In this document: in pieces, positions 25,528 to 34,749 of the stretch
Layout: every line of letters begins with the position of its first letter
Position numbering within the stretch: the stretch's first letter is position 1
From: Maribacter sp.
GTDB taxonomy: Bacteria; Bacteroidota; Bacteroidia; Flavobacteriales; Flavobacteriaceae
Length of the DNA: 37,651 nt
Direction of reading: 5' to 3'
Assembly (NCBI GenBank): GCA_024228355.1
Contig: JAAETN010000139.1
Location: 1 to 37,651 of the forward strand
Notes under the pieces: model-generated
Databases searched by the model: none
What the model saw: the letters and a program-made list of their open reading frames with translations, nothing else
What the model was told of the DNA's origin: nothing
Translations under genes and position numbers: made by a program

Positions 25528-26757
25528 TTAAACAGAATCTTTGGGGTAACAGATATAATATTTGGTGACCTTTTTGGACAATGCCTTTAAATTCAAGTGG
25601 TCGGATGCCTTGGCCACATCCTTCAATTTGCCATCCTTTCTAAGAATATTAATATTCTGTTTTTCAAGATTATAGGCTCTATTCTCTATTTTCCCCTTAA
25701 AAACGAAATACTCGGTTTCCACATCTGAGAGACTATGAAGTTTTTTGAAGTAGTTGAATTCCTCATCAAGTTTACCGCTATCAATTGGCTTGTTTTTCAT
25801 TTTAATGGTCAACAACCTACGGTGAATTATCATTCGGCATAATTTCGAAAGCACAAAATCATCGTGATACTGCCATTTCTTTAATGCTGCTAGAATATCT
25901 ATATCATCAAGTTGTGCAAACTTATCAAGTATTTTATCGCTGAAATCCTGTATTTTAATATTGTTTTCCATGAAAAATAAAAGAGCCTCACTACATTGTA
26001 ATTGTGCACCCATAATCACAAGCTGACGTGCCCTTTTTAATATGCGAATCAATAATTGTTCGGCGACTAATCCGGTCTTATGCAGATATACTTGCCAATA
26101 CATGAAACGCCGGGCCATTAAGAATTTCTCTACCGAATAGATTCCTTTTTCTTCAACTACAAGTTCATGATCTACAACATTCAACATGGTAATCAAACGC
26201 TCCGCGTTAATACCACCTTCAGCCACACCTGTATAAAAGCTATCTCTTTTCAAATAATCCATTCGATCCATATCGAGTTGACTGGAAATAAGTTGATTTA
26301 AAAACTTTTTGGGGTATTTACCCTGAAATATTTCAATCGCAAGCGTTAAATTTCCGTTAAACCTATGGTTGAGTTCTTGCATGAACAACAGGGATATTTG
26401 CTCATGGGAGATATCCTGAACGATGCTGTTTTCCATAGCATGCGAAAAAGGGCCATGACCTATATCGTGCAAAAGTATGGCGATCAATAACCCCTCCTCC
26501 TCTTCTTGGGTTATCTCAACCTTCTTAAAACGAAGTACTTGTATCGCTTTGTGCATTAAATGCATACTTCCCAAGGCATGATGAAAACGGGTATGATGTG
26601 CTCCTGGATAAACCAAATACGACAGACCCATTTGAGAAATTCTTCGTAATCTTTGAAAATACGGATCCGCAATCAGGTTAAAAATAAGGGTAGTGGGAAT
26701 TCTAATAAATCCGTAAATTGGATCATTGAAAATCTTGAGCTTGTTTGAATGTGTCAA
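25528..26757 (-). CDS. HD-domain phosphohydrolase (dGTPase-like)
   Basis: This protein has 409 residues. The metal-binding HD fold is clear: first His in RFHHALG (about 58-60), HDIGHGPFSHAME with the HD pair at about 97-98, and a late Asp in LDMDRMDYLKRD. The start IFNDPIYGFI and the sequence IADPYFQRLRRISQMGLSYLVYPGA are hallmarks of the YdhJ/SAMHD1-like dNTP triphosphohydrolase group. Substrate not fixed; related proteins cleave dNTPs or nucleotide second messengers. The start is a TTG (26757). The gene is divergent from porX, and the 130-base gap (26758-26887) must hold both promoters, though I see no full match to the consensus. Confidence 0.88.
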   Translation of the reverse strand: MTHSNKLKIFNDPIYGFIRIPTTLIFNLIADPYFQRLRRISQMGLSYLVYPGAHHTRFHHALGSMHLMHKAIQVLRFKKVEITQEEEEGLLIAILLHDIGHGPFSHAMENSIVQDISHEQISLLFMQELNHRFNGNLTLAIEIFQGKYPKKFLNQLISSQLDMDRMDYLKRDSFYTGVAEGGINAERLITMLNVVDHELVVEEKGIYSVEKFLMARRFMYWQVYLHKTGLVAEQLLIRILKRARQLVIMGAQLQCSEALLFFMENNIKIQDFSDKILDKFAQLDDIDILAALKKWQYHDDFVLSKLCRMIIHRRLLTIKMKNKPIDSGKLDEEFNYFKKLHSLSDVETEYFVFKGKIENRAYNLEKQNINILRKDGKLKDVAKASDHLNLKALSKKVTKYYICYPKDSV

Positions 26758-26887
26758 AATGGCTTTTAATTAAATAAAAATCAAAGTTATGCAATTGAAA
26801 TGAGACCCAGAGGCTAACGGTAAGGGTTGGTTCAGTTTTGTATTTCATATGCGTTTTGCAGACTTTAATAAAATACATTTTAACCAA

Positions 26888-28432
26888 ATGAACAAAATAA
26901 CTATCCTTTGGGTCGATGATGAAATCGATTTGCTAAAACCACATATTCTTTTCTTAGAAGGAAAAAATTACGAGGTTGTTACTTGTCAAAGTGGGCAGGA
27001 AGCACTGGAAGAAATATTAAAAACACCAGTTGACATCATTTTTCTGGATGAAAACATGCCTGGTTTATCAGGCCTGGAAACTTTGAATGAAATCAAAGTT
27101 ATAAATTCTTCCATTCCCGTTGTTATGATTACCAAAAGTGAGGAGGAACTTATAATGGAAGAGGCAATTGGATCGAAGATCGCCGATTACTTGATCAAGC
27201 CCGTTAATCCAAATCAAATATTATTATCATTAAAAAAGAATCTGGATCACTCGCGTTTGGTTTCGGAACGTACGACAGCAAATTATCAGCAGGAATTTCG
27301 AAAAATTGCGATGGATTTGTCCATGGTGAATTCCATTGAGGAATGGATGGAGCTCTATAAAAAATTAATCTATTGGGAGTTGCGACTTGAAGACATTGAG
27401 GATAGTAGTATGTTCGAAATCTTGGAATCGCAAAAAATTGAAGCGAACAATCAATTTGGAAAATTCGTAGAGAAAAATTACGAAGATTGGTTTAGTGGCC
27501 ATGACACCCCGGTTATGTCGCATAATCTTTTTAGAAAATGGATCAAACCAGAAATCGTTGATACTCCTACCCTCTTGGTTGTCATTGATAATTTACGGTA
27601 TGACCAATGGTTTGCCTTTGAGGAAACCGTAAATTCATTTTACAAAAAGACTAAAGAGGAGTCCTATTTAAGCATACTTCCGACTGCTACGCAATATGCG
27701 CGGAATTCTATTTTTTCTGGATTAATGCCTTCTGCTATGGAAAAAAAATATCCTAACTGGTGGAAAAATGATACTGAAGAAGGTGGCAAAAATCTCTTCG
27801 AAGACAGGTTTCTAGGTGAACAGTTAAATAGATTGGGGCTAAATCTTAAATGGGAGTACCATAAAATAAGTAGTTTAAAACAAGGTAAACAATTGTCCCA
27901 AAACTTTAAATCACAAAAGGACAATGACCTAACGGTAATCGTCTACAATTTTGTCGATATGTTATCACATTCAAAAACCGAAATGGAAGTGATCAAGGAG
28001 TTGGCATCAAATGATAAAGCTTATAGATCCCTTACCCAAAGTTGGTTTAAAAATTCTCCATTGTTGGAAATTATTCAGCAGGCACAGCAAATTGGACTAA
28101 AGTTGATCATCACCACTGATCACGGCACCATAAATGTAAAACAACCTTCTAAAGTTATTGGGGATAAAGAAACCAGCTCAAACTTAAGGTACAAAACCGG
28201 ACGTAGTTTAAGCTATGAAAAAAAGGATGTTTTGGAGGCAAGAAACCCTGCGGATATTCATTTGCCAAGTATTAATGTGAGCAGCTCTTTTATTTTTGCC
28301 AAAAATGATTTGTTCTTTGCGTATCCTAACAACTACAACCATTATGTAACCTATTACCGGAACACCTACCAGCATGGTGGGGTGTCTTTAGAGGAAATGA
28401 TAATACCATTTGTAGTTCTTGACCCTAAATAA
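26888..28432 (+). CDS. porX: PorX-type response regulator with PglZ domain
   Basis: The N-terminal receiver domain (about 1-115) has the acidic pair VDDE at 10-11, phospho-acceptor Asp-54 in FLDENMPG, ITKS at 81-84 and Lys-104 in YLIKP. A helical linker leads to a PglZ/alkaline-phosphatase-like domain with VVIDNLRYDQW (metal-site Asp near 234), the nucleophile region LPTATQYARNS (Thr at 266 or 268), and IITTDHGT. PorX is known to regulate the type IX secretion system with PorY and SigP, and to have phosphodiesterase activity on nucleotides. The ATG at 26888 begins the receiver domain (514 aa); the frame opens 13 codons earlier. tsaE follows by 5-11 bases. Confidence 0.92.
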   Translation: MNKITILWVDDEIDLLKPHILFLEGKNYEVVTCQSGQEALEEILKTPVDIIFLDENMPGLSGLETLNEIKVINSSIPVVMITKSEEELIMEEAIGSKIADYLIKPVNPNQILLSLKKNLDHSRLVSERTTANYQQEFRKIAMDLSMVNSIEEWMELYKKLIYWELRLEDIEDSSMFEILESQKIEANNQFGKFVEKNYEDWFSGHDTPVMSHNLFRKWIKPEIVDTPTLLVVIDNLRYDQWFAFEETVNSFYKKTKEESYLSILPTATQYARNSIFSGLMPSAMEKKYPNWWKNDTEEGGKNLFEDRFLGEQLNRLGLNLKWEYHKISSLKQGKQLSQNFKSQKDNDLTVIVYNFVDMLSHSKTEMEVIKELASNDKAYRSLTQSWFKNSPLLEIIQQAQQIGLKLIITTDHGTINVKQPSKVIGDKETSSNLRYKTGRSLSYEKKDVLEARNPADIHLPSINVSSSFIFAKNDLFFAYPNNYNHYVTYYRNTYQHGGVSLEEMIIPFVVLDPK

Positions 28433-28437
28433 GTCTT

Positions 28438-28857
28438 GTGAAAATGGAGATTACCTACACTGAAGACCAAATTACTGAAGTTGCAGGACAACTAATTCAG
28501 GAAGTGCCATCAAAGATCTTATGTTTCCATGGTGCAATGGGGTCGGGCAAAACCACCTTGATCAAGGCCATTGTGAGGCAGTTAGGAGCAGTGGACGAAG
28601 CCAATAGTCCCACTTTTGGTATTGTAAACGAATACCAAAAGATCAATGAAGCGGTTTTAGCTTATCATTTTGACTTTTATCGATTGAAAGATGAAAATGA
28701 AGCTCTTGATCTGGGTATTGAGGATTATTTTTCTTCTGATGTGTGGATATTTATGGAATGGCCAGAAAAAATCGAATCAATATTGCCAGTTGAACGAGTT
28801 GATATCCAAATTGAAGTGCTTGATCCCAATACCCGAAAGCTTTCCTTTAATAAATAG
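28438..28857 (+). CDS. tsaE: tRNA threonylcarbamoyladenosine biosynthesis ATPase TsaE
   Basis: TsaE is a small P-loop ATPase that supports TsaB/TsaD in making t6A37 of tRNA. The Walker A motif GAMGSGKTT lies at about residues 31-39; SPTFGIVNEY and the HFDFYRLKDENEALDLGIEDYF stretch are specific to the family, as is the acidic WPEKI near 110. Length 139 is normal. The frame starts at GTG 28438; the ATG at 28444 is equally good. Positioned directly behind porX, as seen in other Flavobacteriia. Confidence 0.94.
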   Translation: MKMEITYTEDQITEVAGQLIQEVPSKILCFHGAMGSGKTTLIKAIVRQLGAVDEANSPTFGIVNEYQKINEAVLAYHFDFYRLKDENEALDLGIEDYFSSDVWIFMEWPEKIESILPVERVDIQIEVLDPNTRKLSFNK

Positions 28858-28977
28858 ATAGTGCCAACAAACGAATCACCCCATCTTTTTATTGTTTACT
28901 TTTCGACGAACCGCAAAATCTTCGATAAAATGTACGTTTTTTGCGTTTAAAAGCATTTTTTATCGGTGAAATACACC

Positions 28978-29004
28978 TTGGTATTCATATTTTTCCTACA
29001 TTAG
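28978..29004 (+). promoter_or_regulatory. Possible promoter of the small lipoprotein gene
   Basis: TTG at 28978-28980 and TACATTAG at 28997-29004 are spaced 16 bases apart, an approximate fit to the Flavobacteriia consensus. It would start about 28 bases before the ATG at 29039. Confidence 0.25.
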
Positions 29005-29038
29005 CGTCATAGTTGTCCGATTTCTAACTAAAAACCTA

Positions 29039-29179
29039 ATGAAAATGAAGAGACTAATATTTGGCCTATTGGCATGTGTTACATTGATGGCTGTATCTTG
29101 CGAGCCTAATTCAACTGCAGAAGAAGATCAATTATACGAACAGGGAATTGATAAAAATAATTTGGATAGAAAAATATAA
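29039..29179 (+). CDS. Small lipoprotein, 46 residues
   Basis: An ATG-started frame encodes a 46-residue peptide with a clear lipoprotein signal: charged start MKMKR, hydrophobic core LIFGLLACVTLMA, lipobox AVSC with Cys at residue 21. The short mature part is acidic (EPNSTAEEDQLYEQGIDKNN). It is followed within 26 bases by a strong terminator, so it forms a tiny free-standing transcription unit. Probably an inner or outer membrane lipopeptide; function unknown. Easily missed because of its size. Confidence 0.7.
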   Translation: MKMKRLIFGLLACVTLMAVSCEPNSTAEEDQLYEQGIDKNNLDRKI

Positions 29180-29204
29180 ACCGATTTTTCAAACCGTTTA
29201 TCGA

Positions 29205-29232
29205 GGGACAATTCAAATTGTCCCTTTTTTTA
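29205..29232 (+). terminator. Terminator after the small lipoprotein
   Basis: GGGACAATT (29205-29213) pairs with AATTGTCCC (29216-29224), followed by eight T. The two-base gap means the innermost pairs open to form the loop. Confidence 0.85.
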
Positions 29233-29279
29233 TACTATTTATGGATCTGTTGCGTTAGGGCATAAATAGATTATTATTG

Positions 29280-29963
29280 ATGATGAGTGATTTTAAAGGC
29301 AAAAAAAGGGTCAAGAAGAAAATAGTTCTTGAATCTATCTTCATATTTTTTATTGCATTATCGCCTTTTCTTTATAAGGTTTATGACTATCTACCAGAGA
29401 ATCCTGAAGCGACAATATCTATTTTTGGAATCATAATTGACAATAATGGATTTCATGATGTTTCCACATATGTCTGGTTCCTGATGAGTAAAATGGTGCC
29501 ACTTTATTTAATGGTTTTTTGGTTTATGACTGCTAAAAACTGGTGGTATCATATTATCCTAATCCCGATTGCTATGTATGCCTTTCAGATATTCGAAGTG
29601 GTATATGATTCAGATGACTTTGTAGATACAGAAAACATCTGGTGGCTGCTACCCATTTGTATGGTTATTATCCCAGTAGTTTATTTTATACGAATTAAGT
29701 TATACGATAAATATGTTCATGGTATTGACCTTGAAGCGATGGATGCCGAATTGAAAACCATAAAAAAAACAGTTCCTGTAGAAGAAAAAGCTTCGACCCA
29801 TGATGAAGTTAACCCAGATGATAAAAATGAGCTGAACGAGTCGCAAGTAGGATACCAGTCATTTTCAGAATATCTGAACACTTCTCTTTCCACAAATAAT
29901 ATTGAACGGAAATTCAAAGCATTTCAGAACAATTTAAAAGGTTGGCTACATTTAAAGTTTTAA
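29280..29963 (+). CDS. Integral membrane protein, hypothetical
   Basis: From the ATG at 29280 (227 aa; a TTG one codon upstream and another ATG one codon downstream are possible) the product has four predicted membrane spans at about 14-31, 64-84, 87-108 and 121-140. A hydrophilic C-terminal tail of about 85 residues is rich in Lys, Glu and Asn (KKTVPVEEKASTHDEVNPDD). Basic residues near the first span suggest a cytoplasmic N-terminus and hence a cytoplasmic tail. No family recognised. It sits between the small lipoprotein and alanine dehydrogenase. Confidence 0.7.
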   Translation: MMSDFKGKKRVKKKIVLESIFIFFIALSPFLYKVYDYLPENPEATISIFGIIIDNNGFHDVSTYVWFLMSKMVPLYLMVFWFMTAKNWWYHIILIPIAMYAFQIFEVVYDSDDFVDTENIWWLLPICMVIIPVVYFIRIKLYDKYVHGIDLEAMDAELKTIKKTVPVEEKASTHDEVNPDDKNELNESQVGYQSFSEYLNTSLSTNNIERKFKAFQNNLKGWLHLKF

Positions 29964-30068
29964 TCTTTTTCAATGAGGGAATTGTCACTTCACTATCAAA
30001 TTCCACTTTTCATTTTAAAATTGTAAATTTACTTCTAATCGGTTTTCATCGATTGGATAGTACTTAAT

Positions 30069-31268
30069 ATGAAGCAACCAACCTCACCTTTCAGCAAACA
30101 GCAATTACTCCCACAAGAAGAAACCCTTGAGGTTTTAAAACAAAAAGGGGAACTGTTTATAGGCATTCCCAAAGAAAATCAGTACCAAGAAAAACGTATC
30201 TGCTTAACCCCGGATGCAGTGAATGCAATCACTGCCCATGGCCATAGGGTTCTAATTGAAGCCGGTGCTGGAGAAGGCGCGAATTATACAGATGTTGATT
30301 ATACCAATGCCGGAGCGGAAGTCACTAAGGATGTCAAAAAGGTTTTTGGTTGCCCTTTGATCTTAAAGGTGGAACCCCCTACCCTTTCAGAAATAGAAAT
30401 GTTGAATCCACAAGCAACTGTAATTTCGGCACTCCAGATCAAGACCCAAAAAAAGGAGTATTTCGAGAAAATGGCCAAAAAACGGATTACGGCAATTGCT
30501 TTTGAATTTATAAGGGATGAGGATGGCAAATATCCTGCAATTCGTTCATTAAGTGAAATCGCCGGAATTTCGTCGGTACTTATTGCTGCTGAACTCATGG
30601 CCGCTACCAATCAAGGTAATGGTTTAATGTTTGGGAACATCAGTGGCGTACCTCCCGTTGAAGTGGTGATTATCGGCGCAGGAACGGTGGGTGAATTTGC
30701 AGCAAGGTCGGCGATTGGTCTAGGAGCGAATGTTAAAGTATTTGACAACTCTTTGACCAAACTACGCAAAATTCAAACTAACTTAAAACAGACAGTTTAT
30801 ACATCAACAATTCAACCCAAAAATCTTTTAAAAGCCTTAAAGCGATGTGATGTTGCCATCGGAGCTGCTCGTGGTAGGGAAAGATCGCCGGTAGTGGTTT
30901 CAAGCACTATGGTTGAACATATGAAAAAAGGTGCCGTAATAATCGATGTGAGCATAGATATGGGCGGATGTTTTGAAACTAGTGAAATCACCGATCATAA
31001 CAAACCTACCATAGAAAAATACGGTGTCATTCATTATGGGGTACCCAATATACCGGCGCGTTATCCAAAAACAGCAACGATTTCAATAAGTAATATATTT
31101 ACCCCTTATCTTTTAAAATTGGGCGAAGATGGCGGATTGGAAAACTCGCTTCGTTTTGATAAAGGACTTCGAAATGGACTTTACATATATCACGGTATAC
31201 TTACAAGTAAGGCTGTAGGTGAATGGTTCGACCTTCAATATAGCGATATCAACTTTCTTATATTTTAG
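30069..31268 (+). CDS. ald: Alanine dehydrogenase
   Basis: This enzyme interconverts alanine and pyruvate with NAD. Present are GIPKENQYQEKRICLTPDAV, the substrate lysine in LILKVEPPT, QIKTQKKEYFEKM, the Rossmann motif VVIIGAGTVGEFAARSAIGLGA (about 203-224), IGAARGRERSPVVVS, DVSIDMGGCFET and the closing HYGVPNIPARYP. At 399 residues it carries an N-terminal extension of about 28 residues and a longer C-terminus than the Bacillus type, a form seen in Bacteroidota. It has no clear operon partner. Confidence 0.93.
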   Translation: MKQPTSPFSKQQLLPQEETLEVLKQKGELFIGIPKENQYQEKRICLTPDAVNAITAHGHRVLIEAGAGEGANYTDVDYTNAGAEVTKDVKKVFGCPLILKVEPPTLSEIEMLNPQATVISALQIKTQKKEYFEKMAKKRITAIAFEFIRDEDGKYPAIRSLSEIAGISSVLIAAELMAATNQGNGLMFGNISGVPPVEVVIIGAGTVGEFAARSAIGLGANVKVFDNSLTKLRKIQTNLKQTVYTSTIQPKNLLKALKRCDVAIGAARGRERSPVVVSSTMVEHMKKGAVIIDVSIDMGGCFETSEITDHNKPTIEKYGVIHYGVPNIPARYPKTATISISNIFTPYLLKLGEDGGLENSLRFDKGLRNGLYIYHGILTSKAVGEWFDLQYSDINFLIF

Positions 31269-31501
31269 ATTAAAATTTAATTAGTTTAAGCGAAAGCTTA
31301 TCCTTAGGCAGACAGATTCAAATTCAAGTACAAAACTTTTTTTGGAATTTGGAACTTGGCACCTTGTGTTTTACAAATCTGATGCACGTGCTGTAAAATC
31401 GCTGATTTGTAAGACCGTTTCAAAAAGCGTACAACTTTCTCTCAGAGTGTCCAATTGGTGGTCTCTTTTAGTAGTTTCGTTAATTCACGTTAAGGACTCA
31501 G

Positions 31502-31626
31502 ATGGTTTACTTTGACCACCGTTTAATTGGACTTTTTCATGGCATTTTTAAAAGTTATTAAAAGGTGGGTTTATTAATACCGCATTATTTTGGGATGTGT
31601 CCTAAAAAACGTTGGTTTTATGGGAC
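31502..31626 (+). repeat. Diverged dispersed repeat, copy A
   Basis: This stretch of the 425-base gene-free region (31269-31693) resembles 37293-37403. The shared parts include a short tail that reads V-x-F-x-x-R-x-I-x-L-F-x-G-x-x-K-x-Y-stop (ending at 31561 here and 37349 there) and then TAAAAGGTGGG. The final 28 bases (31599-31626) form a quasi-palindrome matched at 34750-34777. It may be the remains of a mobile element. No intact gene is seen in the gap. Confidence 0.5.
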
Positions 31627-31641
31627 TAAAATTTAACGACT

Positions 31642-31672
31642 TTGCTTCACAGACAATCAATAATTATCTTGT
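31642..31672 (+). promoter_or_regulatory. Possible promoter of the cytochrome lipoprotein gene
   Basis: TTG at 31642-31644 and TATCTTGT at 31665-31672 are 20 bases apart, close to TTG-n-TAnnTTTG with one mismatch. The transcript would start about 15 bases before the ATG. Confidence 0.3.
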
Positions 31673-31693
31673 AGGCCTCAACCGACTATACTT

Positions 31694-34651
31694 ATGAAAA
31701 CCAACCATAATTTTTTGCCTGCCATTTTGCTTTTCGCTCTGGTTTTAATTGTTAGTTCCTGCCAAAATCAAGCGGTGGATTTGAACACATTTCAAATCCA
31801 TCCGGATTTCACCATTGAACTTGCTGCCGACGAACCGCTCGTCTTTGATCCTGTGGAAATGGAATTTGATGAAACCGGAAAGGCATATGTCATTGAGATG
31901 CCTTCATACCCGGATGCAACTGTACAAAATCGCATTATTATCCTCGATGACAAAAATGAGGACGGGATATTTGACTCACGAAAAATATTTGCGGAAAACC
32001 TGGGAGTGACAACTTCCATATTGCCCTACAAAGGCGGATTGCTTGTAGGTGCTCCGCCTGAGCTTTTGTTCATCAAAGATACCAATGGTGATGACTTGGC
32101 CGACGTACGTGAGGTATTGATGAGTGGATTTAGTTATGGCAATACACAGCACAATTTTAATGGGCTGGCCTATGGACTCGATAATTGGATCTATGGTGCC
32201 AATGGTGGCAATTCAGGTAAACCGTACTGGTTGGATGATCAGGAGAACAAAATATCCCTGGGACAAAATGATTTTAGGATCGACCTCTCAAACAAAAAAC
32301 TTGAACTTATCGGAAATTCATCAGGAGGCTTCGGCCTGGCATTCGATAACTGGGGCAACATGTTCGAGACGCACAATCTTGAGCATATCTCCCATTTGGC
32401 TTTCAACGAAAGATACTTAGACAAAATCCCACAATTGGGATTAAATGCACGTTCAAGCATTTCTGATCATGATGTAGACGGCCTTGCACGTATTTATCCG
32501 ATAGGCGCACAAGACACCAGGGTCAACCATCCTGAGCAATCGGGCTTTTTCTCAGGCGCATGTGGCATTACATTTTACGGAGGCGGTGTATGGCCGAGTT
32601 CATTCGATGGCAATGTGTTTGTAGCCGATGTGGTGCTGAACCTCATTCACAGAGATGTAATCAGTGCTAATGGTAGCTCTTTGACTGCTTCCAGAGGGCG
32701 GGAAAGTGCAGCATTCCTGGCTTCTACAGACAGGTCTTTCAGACCAGTTAATATGACCGTAGGGCCGGATGGCGCACTATACATCATGGACATGTATCGT
32801 GAGGTAATTGAACACCCGGAGTGGATCCCAGACGAAATAGAAGCTGCATTGGATCTAAATGCAGGGAAAGACAAAGGAAGAATTTACCGGATTACGTCAA
32901 AGGGATCTTCCGGTCATGGATCAACCATTATTGACAGAAACAATATGTCTGAGTTGGTGAAGTTACTTGAACATCCCAACCAATGGCATAGGTTGACAGC
33001 CCAGCGGCTGTTAGTGGAATCACAAGACAGGGCGGCGATACCTTTGCTTGTTGATCTTGTCTCCAATTCAACCGTTCCTCTTTCCAGAATGCACTCAATG
33101 TACACGCTGCAAGGACTGTCAGCACTAAGTGATGAACTATTGATATTGGCATTGAATGACGTGGATTCCGAAGTGAGGAGACACGCGATTATTCTCTCCG
33201 AAAATTCTTCCAATAGCCCGAAAATTCAAAAGGTAATTTTGCAGGCTGGATCGGATTCTGATATCCGCGTGCGAAGACAAGCAGCACTTACCCTGAGCAC
33301 GATAGGATCACTTGATGAAACTTTTCAAGCCAATAAGAATAGGGTGCTTCTCCAAATAATCAAACAGGACGTGGATGATCGATGGTCAAGACTGGCCGTG
33401 TTGAGTGCATCTACAAAGCAACCAACGAAGCTTTTGATGGTATTGTTAAATGATAGCAAGCTGTCAAACTCGAACAAATTGGTATCACAACTAGCTGCGC
33501 TTGTAGCGATTTATGATTATACCGCCATACCTCAATTGATTGACATGGCATCCAATATGTCCGACGATGACATTGTGAATAATGTGCTAACAGGGCTCAT
33601 AGCTGGGTTTGACTATCAGGATGCTAAAATGAACAAACCTGAAAAATTGGCTGTCTCCGGGCAGCTTGATCTCATGGAGAATCGAGGTAACATTCCTGTA
33701 ATAAGATCAAGCTGGAAATTGAGAAAGACACTCTCTCTGGAGCAACCGGCAAATAAACAGGTTGTACTTGACAGGGCATTGCTCATTTTGAAGGATAAGG
33801 CAGAAACAAATGGTGACAGGCTCGACGTATTGGAATTGCTGACAGATGAAATGTTCGTAGGGAAAACCGAGACATTCTTGCAATTGCTCGACCCAAAAGA
33901 ACCATCCACAATCCAGGTAGCAGCAATAGAAGCCATCAGTCGGCTAGATAAATCAGATATTTCGGAAAAACTTATCGGCATGTGGCCTGGTCTAAGTCCG
34001 GCGGTAAGATTAAAGGTAAGCGACTTTTTGATCTACAATGTCCGGAACCACCCCATCCTGTTAACGGCGATTGAAAATGGTCAATTAAACTTAGGAGAGC
34101 TAAACCTACATCTTGAAAGAAGAAGGGAACTGCTGTTTTCAGATGATAGGTCTGTAAGGACAAGGGCCGAAAAATTGTTTAGTGACGCTGGTGTTGTTAC
34201 CAGAAAGGAAGCCATTGAAAGTTTCAAACCTGCGTTGGAGCTCAAAGGCCGCAAGGCAGAAGGAGCGACTATTTTCGTCGCGCTCTGTGCACAATGCCAT
34301 CAAAAATCCGGGACTGGAATAGAGGTTGGTCCGAACCTGAGCGAAATTTATCGAAAAAGTGCCGAAGCCCTCCTAAATGATATTATTGATCCCAATGCAG
34401 GGTCAGATGCCGAGTACATCAACCATGTTATTAAAACGGAAGATGGAATCGTATATAATGGTATCATTCAGTCAGAAACAGATGCCAATGTTACCATTCT
34501 GAATATTGGTGGAACGTCAAAAACAATTCCAAGGAGTGAAATTGCTTCCTTTGAATCCGCGGGGCAATCCCTCATGCCTGAAGGACTGGAAAGCTCCCTT
34601 GATTCACAAAAAATGGCCGACTTATTGGCGTATTTGCAAAGTATCGAATAA
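31694..34651 (+). CDS. PVC-type heme-binding CxxCH lipoprotein with beta-propeller and HEAT repeats
   Basis: The 985-residue product begins with a lipoprotein signal (lipobox VSSC, Cys-23). Residues of about 30-410 form a sugar-dehydrogenase-like beta-propeller (HPDFTIELAADEPLVFDPVEMEFD, DNWIYGANGG, GPDGALYIMDMYREVIEHPEW). About 430-800 are HEAT-like helical repeats (LEHPNQWHRLTAQRLLVE, LNDVDSEVRRHAI). The C-terminus is a c-type cytochrome domain with CAQCH at 865-869 and a distal-Met candidate near SLMPEGL. Such proteins are called membrane-bound dehydrogenases and are abundant in Planctomycetes and marine Bacteroidota; substrates are likely sugars but unproven. The coding G+C looks higher than in neighbours, and related 28-bp elements flank it. 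Confidence 0.88.
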   Translation: MKTNHNFLPAILLFALVLIVSSCQNQAVDLNTFQIHPDFTIELAADEPLVFDPVEMEFDETGKAYVIEMPSYPDATVQNRIIILDDKNEDGIFDSRKIFAENLGVTTSILPYKGGLLVGAPPELLFIKDTNGDDLADVREVLMSGFSYGNTQHNFNGLAYGLDNWIYGANGGNSGKPYWLDDQENKISLGQNDFRIDLSNKKLELIGNSSGGFGLAFDNWGNMFETHNLEHISHLAFNERYLDKIPQLGLNARSSISDHDVDGLARIYPIGAQDTRVNHPEQSGFFSGACGITFYGGGVWPSSFDGNVFVADVVLNLIHRDVISANGSSLTASRGRESAAFLASTDRSFRPVNMTVGPDGALYIMDMYREVIEHPEWIPDEIEAALDLNAGKDKGRIYRITSKGSSGHGSTIIDRNNMSELVKLLEHPNQWHRLTAQRLLVESQDRAAIPLLVDLVSNSTVPLSRMHSMYTLQGLSALSDELLILALNDVDSEVRRHAIILSENSSNSPKIQKVILQAGSDSDIRVRRQAALTLSTIGSLDETFQANKNRVLLQIIKQDVDDRWSRLAVLSASTKQPTKLLMVLLNDSKLSNSNKLVSQLAALVAIYDYTAIPQLIDMASNMSDDDIVNNVLTGLIAGFDYQDAKMNKPEKLAVSGQLDLMENRGNIPVIRSSWKLRKTLSLEQPANKQVVLDRALLILKDKAETNGDRLDVLELLTDEMFVGKTETFLQLLDPKEPSTIQVAAIEAISRLDKSDISEKLIGMWPGLSPAVRLKVSDFLIYNVRNHPILLTAIENGQLNLGELNLHLERRRELLFSDDRSVRTRAEKLFSDAGVVTRKEAIESFKPALELKGRKAEGATIFVALCAQCHQKSGTGIEVGPNLSEIYRKSAEALLNDIIDPNAGSDAEYINHVIKTEDGIVYNGIIQSETDANVTILNIGGTSKTIPRSEIASFESAGQSLMPEGLESSLDSQKMADLLAYLQSIE

Positions 34652-34749
34652 TCTGGAACAGCTAAAGAATTTGTATAGCGGGAATGGTTTGTTTCTTGCA
34701 GTTGTAGCCTTCCCCTTTTATGGACGATGCTTTAAATGAATTTAAAGTA

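Noticed and set aside
28925-28966. Possible terminator after tsaE (CGATAAAATG with CATTTTTTATCG)
   Set aside because: The arms differ in length, the stem is AT-only and there is no clean T-run after it.
31269-31693. Possible gene or CRISPR-like content in the long spacer after ald
   Set aside because: No open frame of useful length and no regular spaced repeats; only the dispersed repeat and a candidate promoter can be supported.
32124-32420. 98-codon plus-strand frame inside the cytochrome lipoprotein gene
   Set aside because: It is out of frame with an obvious long gene and Met/Ile-rich without motifs, so a shadow frame.
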